From the NCBI RefSeq assembly GCF_003721595.1, contig NZ_RJJR01000012.1, positions 62,001-126,000 on the forward strand: 64,000 nucleotides of DNA, read 5' to 3'. Position 1 is the stretch's first letter, and the number at the start of each line of letters is the position of its first letter. Below, in pieces: positions 45,828-54,181 of the stretch. The notes under the pieces were generated by a model, which had not been told where the DNA came from, did no database searches, and worked only from the letters and a program-made list of their open reading frames with translations. Both the position numbers and the translations under genes were made by a program. The stretch is from Hanamia caeni (GTDB lineage Bacteria > Bacteroidota > Bacteroidia > Chitinophagales > Chitinophagaceae).

Positions 45828-48236
45828 CTATTTTTTTACATCAAGGATCAATTCTGCACTTTTTAGTCCTGCCGATGTTGCTTTCAAGAAAATTCGTCCT
45901 GCCTTTTCTCTCGATTGGATAATGGCAAGGCACAAACCGTTAAAAGCCTTTCTGTGACTGGCTTTAAAAGGCTCCATACTTGTTTGCAATCCATTATCAA
46001 CGCCCGCAATAGATCCTTCTCCTTTCACAGTAAAGTTTACCAGGTTATCTGCATTGGGCACGAGATTACCATCTGCATCAAGAATTTTAACTGTGATAAA
46101 TGAAAGATCAGTCCCATCTGCTTTTAAGGTAGTACGATCTGCAGTAAGCATGATCTTCGCCGGCTTTCCGGCCGTTTTTATTTCCCTTGTTAGCACGGTT
46201 TTTCCATTCAATCTCGAAACTGCTTTTAAAGTTCCCGGTTCAAAAGGTATGCGCCACATCACATGTAAACTATCGCCTTGTTTTTTTCTGATCCCTAATG
46301 ATTTTCCATTTAAAAAAAGCTCCACTTCATCTGCATTATTATAATAAGCCCACACATCCACCACTTTCCCCGGAGCCCAGTTCCAGTGAGGAAAAAGGTG
46401 CAACACTGGTTTATTGGTCCATTCGCTTTGATACATATAATAACTGTCTTTCGGAAAACCTGCTAGGTCAATAATGCCATAATATGAGCTGCGCGCCGGC
46501 CAGGAATACGGCACAGGTTCACCCAAAAAATCAAAGCCAGACCATACAAATAATCCGGCTATAAAATCGTATTTCTTAACAGCGTTCCATCCTTCTTCAT
46601 GTGTGGAACCCCAGTAGGCGCAGACATTATCGTAAGCGGAAACCGTTAGATCCGGGTTACCTTTGAATTTTGTTTTAGAATCCGGAGGCCACAAGCGAAT
46701 GCTGTCTGAAGGCATATCATAATGTCCGCGTGTAGCCAGCGCCGACATGGTTTCGCTGGCAATTATTTTTTGCCCGGGAAATTTTTCCGGAAGATCAGGA
46801 TAATCTTTAAGTTTATAATTAAAGCCCAAAACATCCAATGCACCGGATTGATAAATAAAATTTTTTTCGGGATCGTTTTCAGTAAGTGCACAGGTAACGG
46901 GCCGCGTAGTATCGAGCGCCTTTACAATGCCCACCAATTCTTTCGTAAGGGAAATTCCGCTGCTGTCAAACTGTTCGCGAATTTCATTTCCAATACTCCA
47001 CATAAATATAGAAGGATGATTGCGGTCGCGCTTTATCATATCCTGCAAATCTTTCCTATGCCATTTTGCAAAATCAAGATGATAATCTTTTTTGTTCTTT
47101 CCCTTCATCCACATGTCAAAAGCTTCATCCATTACAATGAAACCCATTTTATCACAGAGATCCAACAGTTCAACGGAAGGTGGATTGTGTGCGGTACGAA
47201 TGGCATTGCAGCCCATCGCTTTTAAAATTTCAAGCTGCCTTTCAATAGCCCGTTTATTTACGGCGGCACCTAATTCGCCAAGGTCCTGGTGATCACAAAC
47301 ACCGAGAATTTTTAAATGCTTTCCGTTGAGAAAAAAACCTTTTGCAGCGTCAAAATAAAAAGTGCGGATTCCAAATGGCGTTTCATAGTTGTCAATAAGT
47401 TTTCCATCCTGAATAATTTGCGATACCGCTTTATACATTACAGGATGATCAATTGACCACACGATTGGATTTGATATTGACAACTTTTGAGAAACAGGTG
47501 ATTCCCCCGAATCAATTTCTAACTTATTTGTTGCTTCACTGGCAACAACATTTCCTTTTGCATCATAAATTTTGGTCACCAATAAAACATCGCTTTTCTT
47601 TTTAAGTTCACTTTTAATATTGGCGGTGATATTAACCAATGCATGTTCATTTTTTGAAACGGAAGTCGTGGCATAAGTGCCCCATTCATCAATGGCAATT
47701 TTATTCGTTGTAAGCAGCCATACTTTCCGATAGATTCCTGAACCTGTGTACCAACGCGAATTTGGCTGCGCCGAATTATCCACTTTTACCGCTATCACAT
47801 TTTTTTCATTCCCCAACTTTAAATAGGGGGTAAGCTCATAGCGAAAAGAAATATAACCGTTCGGGCGCTCGCCAAGATAATGCCCGTTGATCCAAACTTT
47901 GCTATTACGATATACACCATCAAAGTTGATATAAATTCGTTTGCCCCTGGCCGTTATTGGAACAGAAAATGTTTTCCGGTACCAGCCAATGCCAGCAGGC
48001 AAAGCACCTCCGTTATAAGTAGTAGGATATTCTTTGCTAAATTTTCCTTCAATGCTCCAATCGTGCGGCAGGTTTACTGTTCGCCATTTTGTGTCATTAA
48101 AATTGTATTTAATTGCAGCGCTATCATTTCCTAAAAAGAATTTCCAATCCTTATTAAAGTTGGTAATAGTTCGTTGACCAATGCCCTGGCTGCAGGCGAA
48201 AATTAAAAGGTAAAATAATGACGTCTTTATTTTCAT
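45828..48236 (-). CDS. GH2-family glycosidase with C-terminal Ig-like domains
   Basis: 802 residues from ATG 48236; the frame extends to 48332 but the extra 32 residues precede a normal signal peptide (KIKTSLFYLLIFACSQGIGQ). Order: jelly-roll (about 20-180), Ig-like (180-290), TIM barrel (290-600), then DUF4982-like and Ig-like domains (ADRTTLKADGTDLSFITVKI region) to the end. The acid/base is E418 in SIGNEIREQ and the nucleophile probably E495 in ASETMSAL. This subtype covers beta-galactosidases and similar enzymes of plant-glycan loci. It is last in the minus-strand group, converging with the GH106 remnant. A 31-bp gap separates it from the propeller gene upstream. Confidence 0.9.
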   Translation of the reverse strand: MKIKTSLFYLLIFACSQGIGQRTITNFNKDWKFFLGNDSAAIKYNFNDTKWRTVNLPHDWSIEGKFSKEYPTTYNGGALPAGIGWYRKTFSVPITARGKRIYINFDGVYRNSKVWINGHYLGERPNGYISFRYELTPYLKLGNEKNVIAVKVDNSAQPNSRWYTGSGIYRKVWLLTTNKIAIDEWGTYATTSVSKNEHALVNITANIKSELKKKSDVLLVTKIYDAKGNVVASEATNKLEIDSGESPVSQKLSISNPIVWSIDHPVMYKAVSQIIQDGKLIDNYETPFGIRTFYFDAAKGFFLNGKHLKILGVCDHQDLGELGAAVNKRAIERQLEILKAMGCNAIRTAHNPPSVELLDLCDKMGFIVMDEAFDMWMKGKNKKDYHLDFAKWHRKDLQDMIKRDRNHPSIFMWSIGNEIREQFDSSGISLTKELVGIVKALDTTRPVTCALTENDPEKNFIYQSGALDVLGFNYKLKDYPDLPEKFPGQKIIASETMSALATRGHYDMPSDSIRLWPPDSKTKFKGNPDLTVSAYDNVCAYWGSTHEEGWNAVKKYDFIAGLFVWSGFDFLGEPVPYSWPARSSYYGIIDLAGFPKDSYYMYQSEWTNKPVLHLFPHWNWAPGKVVDVWAYYNNADEVELFLNGKSLGIRKKQGDSLHVMWRIPFEPGTLKAVSRLNGKTVLTREIKTAGKPAKIMLTADRTTLKADGTDLSFITVKILDADGNLVPNADNLVNFTVKGEGSIAGVDNGLQTSMEPFKASHRKAFNGLCLAIIQSREKAGRIFLKATSAGLKSAELILDVKK

Positions 48237-48267
48237 TTTATAAATAAGGTAAAAATATTTATCAGGA

Positions 48268-49386
48268 TCATTTTTCCGGCGATACAAAATTGACTTCGCT
48301 TTTTCCCAGATCTTTTGATGTGGCGACGGCAATTCCGCGTTGTTCGTTCTTATTTACTGCATTGTAAAAATGGTAAACAACTCCTTTATATTTTAATACG
48401 AAAGATTTGTGAGCATACAAATTATCATAAGGCTCGGAAGATTGAATGAGATTATCTCCTGTCCAATCGGTCCAGTTCACCAGATCATAAGAGCACGCAA
48501 AACGATTGAAAGCACCTTTTCTATCTTTCCAGAAAGCGCCGTAATAAAACATCACCCATACATTTCCTATCTTTTGTATCATTGGGTCGCCTGTAATTCC
48601 CACAGGATGATGAACCACAGGATCGTTGCCCAATCTTTTCCAGTGTATCATATCGTTTGAAACCGCCATTCCTATTCTTTCAAACCATCTTGTTTTTAAA
48701 TTATTTTTTGCAGAATCTCCGTTGGCATTGTAATACATCACAAAAGGATAACCCGTTATTTTTTGTTTATCCCAGATGACAGTGCTTTTATATTCCTTCC
48801 TGTTTTCCCACCAGCGTACATTTTTATCGGTTGACATTAATATGGGTTTATCCAATCGTTGCCATTCATGCACGCCCCACGGATTTCCTGTGGTGTAAGC
48901 CATTCCAATCGAAAGAAGTCCTGATTCATATCCTGGCGTATTTCCCCCAATATAGCTCATCCAATACCTGTTATCATATTTGTTTAATTCGTAACTGCCG
49001 CCCCATTTATAATCTTCCAAAGCCACATAGCCTGCTTTTTGATTCGCATCCCAAACTGTAGTATCTTTTGAAAAAGACAGCATCCGGCCGATCTTTTCCC
49101 AGTGCAATAGATCTTTACTTTCAGCCAGCCAGGTTTCGTATCCCCTACCATCGAAAATAATAAAGGACATGTACCACATTTCTCCATTTCTAAAAATGGT
49201 AGGACAATCTAATTTTTGTGAATTATTTTCTGGTACCAACACCAATCCGTATTTAAAAGACGTTTTTACTTCTGTATAAATTTCCTGCATCTTATCAGCA
49301 GGTACTTCTTTCTTTTTATCCTGCGAAAACGAAGAAAGTGAAACAATCAAAAACGCCAGGCACAGAAAAGGTTTTTTTATTTTCAT
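48268..49386 (-). CDS. Five-bladed beta-propeller glycosidase (GH43/GH117/GH130-like fold)
   Basis: 372 residues, signal peptide ending SSFSQ. Propeller motifs: DCPTIFRNGEMWYMSFIIFDG, ESKDLLHWEKIG, VWDANQKAGYVALED and TGDPMIQKIGNVWVMFYYGAF, with TSKDLGKSE at the end. This arrangement occurs in proteins annotated simply as glycosylase or GH43 family in Bacteroidota. The Asp in LDCPTI and the Asp in TGDPM could be the acidic residues, but I cannot assign a subfamily. The gene lies in the minus group between a GH2 and the broken GH78. Confidence 0.7.
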   Translation of the reverse strand: MKIKKPFLCLAFLIVSLSSFSQDKKKEVPADKMQEIYTEVKTSFKYGLVLVPENNSQKLDCPTIFRNGEMWYMSFIIFDGRGYETWLAESKDLLHWEKIGRMLSFSKDTTVWDANQKAGYVALEDYKWGGSYELNKYDNRYWMSYIGGNTPGYESGLLSIGMAYTTGNPWGVHEWQRLDKPILMSTDKNVRWWENRKEYKSTVIWDKQKITGYPFVMYYNANGDSAKNNLKTRWFERIGMAVSNDMIHWKRLGNDPVVHHPVGITGDPMIQKIGNVWVMFYYGAFWKDRKGAFNRFACSYDLVNWTDWTGDNLIQSSEPYDNLYAHKSFVLKYKGVVYHFYNAVNKNEQRGIAVATSKDLGKSEVNFVSPEK

Positions 49387-49449
49387 TGATAATCATTTTG
49401 TTTTAATGCAGATGAAAAGCCAAAATAAAAAATGATCGTATTTATTTGG

Positions 49450-50422
49450 TTACTGCTTTTTCACAATAAAGGTATAAGTTCCGGAACCCACTTTAATCAA
49501 TGCTTTTCCTTTTTCATATACTGCCAGTTTCACATCCTCACGGTCATGCATAGACGAATTTCCTTCTTCAATAACTGATGAAGAATCGGCAGGAAGATAA
49601 ATTGTTGCAGAGGTATTTGCCGGTATCGTTACTTTCAATTTGAATTCATGATTTTCTTTTTTCCAATCGCTAATAATTAATCCATAAACAGATTGATAAG
49701 TAGCTTTCGCTGAAGTAATATTACCGACAAGGTCAGGGAGAATAATTATATTTTTAAAAGCCACAGAATTTTCGCTTTGCCTGATGCCCGCCAGCCCTGC
49801 ATAGAGCCATTCCATCAAATGTCCGAGCATCAAATGATTATTGGAAACTGAAGAAAGTGCCTGCCACGATTCAGTCAAAGAAGTGGCGCCTTTTTCCAAC
49901 TGGTAACCATAACCCGGAACATCAGTTCTGTTGTTCATTTCATATATCACATCGGAACGGTCTTCATCATCCAAAACCTTTAATAAATAGCGGTAGCCAA
50001 TGTCTCCGGAAGTAAGACTGTTATGATGCTTGCGTATATCGTTCACAATATTTTGCACCACAGCTTCTTTATATTTTGGTTCAACAAGTTTCATATAAAC
50101 AGCAATAGTAAGTTTTATCCGGATCCAGGATTTTTCCTGCATAACGGATATGAATACACGAACTTTCATTTACTTTTTTTGAATCCCAGACATCCCCCTT
50201 ATTTTTATTAATGTTTTCAATATTATCTGAAACTAAAATGCGGTAAGCCGTTTGTAAAACGTTTCGCCGGTTTGAAATTATTTGCCAGCTTAATCCGGGA
50301 AAAGAATTATCTATTCCGGATGGATCCTCCTGGTTTTCACAGGTGAGATTTAGTACAGCAAGCGATTGTGCGGTTAGGACGGACGATGCAAAGCAAAGAA
50401 TTATTAAAGAAAAAAACTTCAT
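49450..50422 (-). pseudogene. GH78 alpha-L-rhamnosidase with internal deletion
   Basis: The start at 50422 gives a signal peptide (KFFSLIILCFASSVLTAQ) and a GH78 N-terminal domain (GLSWQIISNRRNVLQTAYRI, DPDKTYY). Near 50110 it jumps, in another frame, to the GH78 barrel end: AVYMKLVEPKYKEAVVQNIV, PGYGYQLEKGATSLTESWQA, and the C-terminal sandwich, ending at 49450. Roughly 500-600 residues including the catalytic acid region are missing at one junction (sequence about TACTATTGCTGTTTATATG on the minus strand). The result is out of frame and cannot make an active rhamnosidase. It is a clean single deletion, not gradual decay. Confidence 0.88.
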
Positions 50423-50497
50423 GTTAACTTCTCCGAAAATCGGGCGAAGGAGAGGAAACAGAACAATACTTTTTCTTTTTTCATTCATAATTATTAT

Positions 50498-53400
50498 TTA
50501 TTGCACATCAAGCGAATTTATGCTTAAGGCTTTTGCATCCTTGGCTCTTAATTGCACAGTATAGTTTCCGGCATTGATCATAGTACCGGTAGTAGTGCTA
50601 ATGTAATTTGATTTTCCCGGACGTGTTGCTTTAAATTCAACATCTTCTTTTTTCAGCAAAGCCCCATCGGCAGATAGAATTTCGAGAGTGCCGTTTATTG
50701 TTTTTTCATTTGGATTATTGTAAGAAATGGTCAGTGAATACATATCCGCAACGCCCACATCAAATTTCCATTCTAATAAATTATCTGCGGATGGTTTATT
50801 AAAAATCACCCGGCCTTTCCCATTGATAATTCCTTTGACTAAGCCGTGGCCATACAACTTCCCATCTACGGCTTTGTAACTGGTAACAGGCTTCAGATCA
50901 TAAGCGGGTTGCATATTAGAGACAGGTAAAACAACAATTGGATACATTATTGAAGTCTTATTATTCAAGCCTCCATTGTAGCCCAAAGACACGGTTGCCC
51001 CTTTTTTAAATCTTTTACGATAAATAGTGAAACGTTGTCCTCCATCAAAATCATTTTCAATAAAAGTATTCGTGTTTTCATAATCTTTTAGCCAACCCGG
51101 AATAGTAATAATTTTTGTATTCACTCCTATAAAAATATCAGCATCGTTGCCAACAGTAAATGTAGCGATCGTAGAATCTTTCGCATTATGTAAAACGTTT
51201 GGTGTTTGAATCCATTCGGCTCCATAAAGTTCCGGGGATAAAGCGCTGAAAGCAACGTTATCATCTGCATATTGCTTATCACCCGTATCAAGCCAGGATA
51301 GTAATACCCAATTTTTCGAAGCATTTTTATTATTCACTTCCAGGTTTTGTATTAAAGAGGGAGCCGATTTTGCAGGCTTACTATTTTTATCCAAAGAGGC
51401 AATTGCAATTGCGGAAATAACTGCTTGTCCTGATGCGACATGTGGAAAGGAAATAGTAAGTAATCCTCCTTTTACTGTTACTTTCACGGTCTTTTTTAAA
51501 GCGGTATTGTATCCTGCTTCTTTCCAAATATCTTCATCCTTCAGAACAACTTTATCATTAACAGCTACATCAAACAAACGCCAGCCTCTACAATTAATTC
51601 CACCTCCCCGGCCCAGCCACGGTTCTGTAAAATAAAGTTCTACCAAATAATCGCCATCGGGTACCGGAAAATCATAATGTAGTTTTTCTCTTCCATATCG
51701 AAAGGTTTGAAAAAGCTTCCAGTCTTTTGTACCATGTATTGGGTCTGAAGTTCTGCGCTGGCTTGCAAAGTAAGCAGGCATTCCCGCGAAATCTTTTGTC
51801 CATGATGTTGAACCCCAAAATTTATCATTCGTTCGTTCGCGATCTGCCGTCCACGTATTGCCATTTTCATCAACATAATCCGGCCCACCACAATTTACAC
51901 GGTATAAATAATTGTATTTTGGTTGAGGCGAAGTGATTGGTTTTGCGTTTTTGAAAAAATCATTGAAATGTGGCGCACGCGGAAGATGATTTAAAACAAT
52001 ATAATCTCTCGAAACTTCTTTTCCATTTACATAACCTACTGCGTATAATACATTGTACCTGATGTTTACGCTGTCCCATTGAAAATGCGTTCCAATCCCA
52101 TTTCTTTTTCTCCTTCCCAACGATTGCGAGCGGACATCATTGAACAATTCGACTTCATCACAATTCGAATAAACGACGATATTATTCTTAATGCCAGGTG
52201 TCAGCCATCTATCTGGCCATGTATGTGAAACAATATACACCATTGGTTCTTTGTCTTTTGGTGCATAGTTTGACCGGTACATATAAAAAGCATCCACCGG
52301 TTCTTCCCATGGCGTAAATAAGCCTTTGTAATTTACAGGGCCAACTCTGTCCAGTTCGCGAGACCCTTCTCCTCCCTGCACTCTGCCAGGATTATCATGA
52401 GAGGTGAGGAGCCACATAAAATGCCCGGCCACACTATCTTTTACCGACTCGCCAAGTCTTACTTTCATTTCCAGCAATTGCGTCATCTTGTCTTCGCTGT
52501 TAATTCCTTTTTGATTAAACGGTCCTTCGGTATGTAAATCCAATGTACGCCATGCGCCGTATTCACCTACCAAAATTTGTTTCTTTAAATCATTTGCATA
52601 AGTGGCAGGATCACCACCGTAAGTGCCTGTCCAGTTTTGAGGAACATCCCAATCGGTTCCGGTGCCACCATTGCATGTTACTACCAGCCGCTGCGATGAA
52701 GCGGTGGGATCTAACTTTCGAATTAAATCAGTGCATTCCTTTGCAAAATCCGCAGGTAGTTTGCTTTCATTTTGCAAGCCCCATAAGATTAACGAAGGAC
52801 TATTGCGCCGTTCTTTGACCCAATCTGCTAAAAGTGTTTTGAAGTTTTTTCTAAACGCCGGCGTGTCAAACCAAATATGCGCACTCATTTGCGGCCACCA
52901 CAAAACGCCCAGGCTATCCCAATACTTTTGATATCGCAAGTTATGCGGTTGATGTGCATCCCTGAAAGCATTAAAGCCTGCTGCTCTTAACTCCATCACT
53001 CTTGTTCTCACCTGCTCAGCACTAAAGGCGTGGCTCTTTCCAATCAGGTGCTCATATCCTGCAACGCCGTTTATAAAAACCGGTTTGCCGTTTAATAAAA
53101 ATTGGTTGGATGATGCAGTTTTATTAATGGGCCAACTAATCCAGCGGATTCCGTAAGGTGTGGTAACGCGATCAATGACTTTCCCATTTTCTACCACTTC
53201 TGTGAGAAGTGTGTATAAATAAGGATCATCAAAATTCCACAAATGAACATTGTTGATGGAAGGTTCTTCGTGAATTGTTTTGCTTGTTCCAGGGAGAATT
53301 TCAGCGCTTGATTTCGTTTCAACAACAGTGGTGCCTTTGTCATTAAGCAACTTATTTACCAGTGTTATGTTTCTTGCAGTGCTACCATAATTTTTAACCT

Positions 53401-54181
53401 CTGCATCAATATACAAGCGGGCGTATTTTTCTGAAACAGTTGTGTCATTCCAGATATGAACGCCAAACGGTTGAACCCGAATATCGTTTGTAATAATCAA
53501 ATGAACCGGCCTGAAAATTCCCATAGGTTGCGAGCCTTCTGAAAATCCTCTTTCATCAGAGCAACCTCCGCAAACCCACGGCAGATCACGAATGTAAGCA
53601 GGATGATCAGCACGAACTGCCAACAAATTCGGTTGATTGTTGAGGTAAATTGAATTAGTTACATCTATTGTAAAAGTTGTTCTTCCACCTGCATGATAAC
53701 CAACTTTTTTGCCATTCAGCCAAACGGTTGCATAAGAACCAACTCCTTCAAAATAGAGAAAAAAATGCTTGCCTTTCTTTGGTGATTTTATCGAAAATTT
53801 TTTTCGATACCACGCATAACCATGCCGGTTGCCATGTAACAATCGCCGGTAACCGGCATAGGCATCCCAGTTATTAGGCACTTCTACGCGCGACCAGGTT
53901 TTGTCGTTAAAAGACGGATTTTCAAAACCATCCAAAGCATTTTTGTTGTGATCATCTTCAATGCTGCGCCAATTTTGATCAAGAGAAATTTCTTGCCGAA
54001 TAGCATTTTGAGCATATAAATTTCCAAGGCTGCAAGACATGAGGAACAAATAAAAAACAACAGTAAAGCAACAAATACTTCGTTTTTTTATTTTCTTTTG
54101 GAAATGAGAATTTGCATAGCGTAAAACCTTTTGTGCAGTTTCACCAATTTCTAAAATGATATGTCGTTTTGCAAATGCCAT
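50498..54181 (-). CDS. Large GH2 glycosidase with malectin-like domain
   Basis: 1227 residues. Domains: GH2 jelly-roll (about 75-230), Ig-like, TIM barrel (to about 620) with acid/base E472 in GLQNESKLP and nucleophile E540 in VGEYGAW, then a malectin-like domain (about 755-930, YRVNCGGPDYVDENGNTW), and further beta-sandwich domains (about 940-1225). The malectin domain binds di-glucose or galactose-type sugars in relatives. ATG 54181 overlaps the GH95 stop as TAATG, so the start is likely coupled; that leaves an odd 35-residue N-terminal extension before the hydrophobic signal core (SICCFTVVFYLFL to NLYAQ). A copy of the recurring element lies inside the signal codons (54061-54077). Confidence 0.87.
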   Translation of the reverse strand: MAFAKRHIILEIGETAQKVLRYANSHFQKKIKKRSICCFTVVFYLFLMSCSLGNLYAQNAIRQEISLDQNWRSIEDDHNKNALDGFENPSFNDKTWSRVEVPNNWDAYAGYRRLLHGNRHGYAWYRKKFSIKSPKKGKHFFLYFEGVGSYATVWLNGKKVGYHAGGRTTFTIDVTNSIYLNNQPNLLAVRADHPAYIRDLPWVCGGCSDERGFSEGSQPMGIFRPVHLIITNDIRVQPFGVHIWNDTTVSEKYARLYIDAEVKNYGSTARNITLVNKLLNDKGTTVVETKSSAEILPGTSKTIHEEPSINNVHLWNFDDPYLYTLLTEVVENGKVIDRVTTPYGIRWISWPINKTASSNQFLLNGKPVFINGVAGYEHLIGKSHAFSAEQVRTRVMELRAAGFNAFRDAHQPHNLRYQKYWDSLGVLWWPQMSAHIWFDTPAFRKNFKTLLADWVKERRNSPSLILWGLQNESKLPADFAKECTDLIRKLDPTASSQRLVVTCNGGTGTDWDVPQNWTGTYGGDPATYANDLKKQILVGEYGAWRTLDLHTEGPFNQKGINSEDKMTQLLEMKVRLGESVKDSVAGHFMWLLTSHDNPGRVQGGEGSRELDRVGPVNYKGLFTPWEEPVDAFYMYRSNYAPKDKEPMVYIVSHTWPDRWLTPGIKNNIVVYSNCDEVELFNDVRSQSLGRRKRNGIGTHFQWDSVNIRYNVLYAVGYVNGKEVSRDYIVLNHLPRAPHFNDFFKNAKPITSPQPKYNYLYRVNCGGPDYVDENGNTWTADRERTNDKFWGSTSWTKDFAGMPAYFASQRRTSDPIHGTKDWKLFQTFRYGREKLHYDFPVPDGDYLVELYFTEPWLGRGGGINCRGWRLFDVAVNDKVVLKDEDIWKEAGYNTALKKTVKVTVKGGLLTISFPHVASGQAVISAIAIASLDKNSKPAKSAPSLIQNLEVNNKNASKNWVLLSWLDTGDKQYADDNVAFSALSPELYGAEWIQTPNVLHNAKDSTIATFTVGNDADIFIGVNTKIITIPGWLKDYENTNTFIENDFDGGQRFTIYRKRFKKGATVSLGYNGGLNNKTSIMYPIVVLPVSNMQPAYDLKPVTSYKAVDGKLYGHGLVKGIINGKGRVIFNKPSADNLLEWKFDVGVADMYSLTISYNNPNEKTINGTLEILSADGALLKKEDVEFKATRPGKSNYISTTTGTMINAGNYTVQLRAKDAKALSINSLDVQ
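54061..54077 (-). promoter_or_regulatory. Copy of the recurring element inside a signal-peptide coding region
   Basis: On the minus strand TATTTGTTGCTTTACTG, identical to 45764-45780 and to the last 17 bases of 3171-3189. It encodes ICCFT in the GH2-malectin signal peptide. A coding coincidence cannot be excluded. Confidence 0.25.

Noticed and set aside
48336-48365. TTCGTTCTTATTTACTGC resembling the element
   Set aside because: It lies inside the propeller gene near its 3' end and has extra bases in the core.
50498-54181. A shorter start for the GH2-malectin gene that removes the long N-terminal extension
   Set aside because: No in-frame ATG, GTG or TTG is visible just before the hydrophobic core, and ATG 54181 has a TAATG overlap with the preceding gene.
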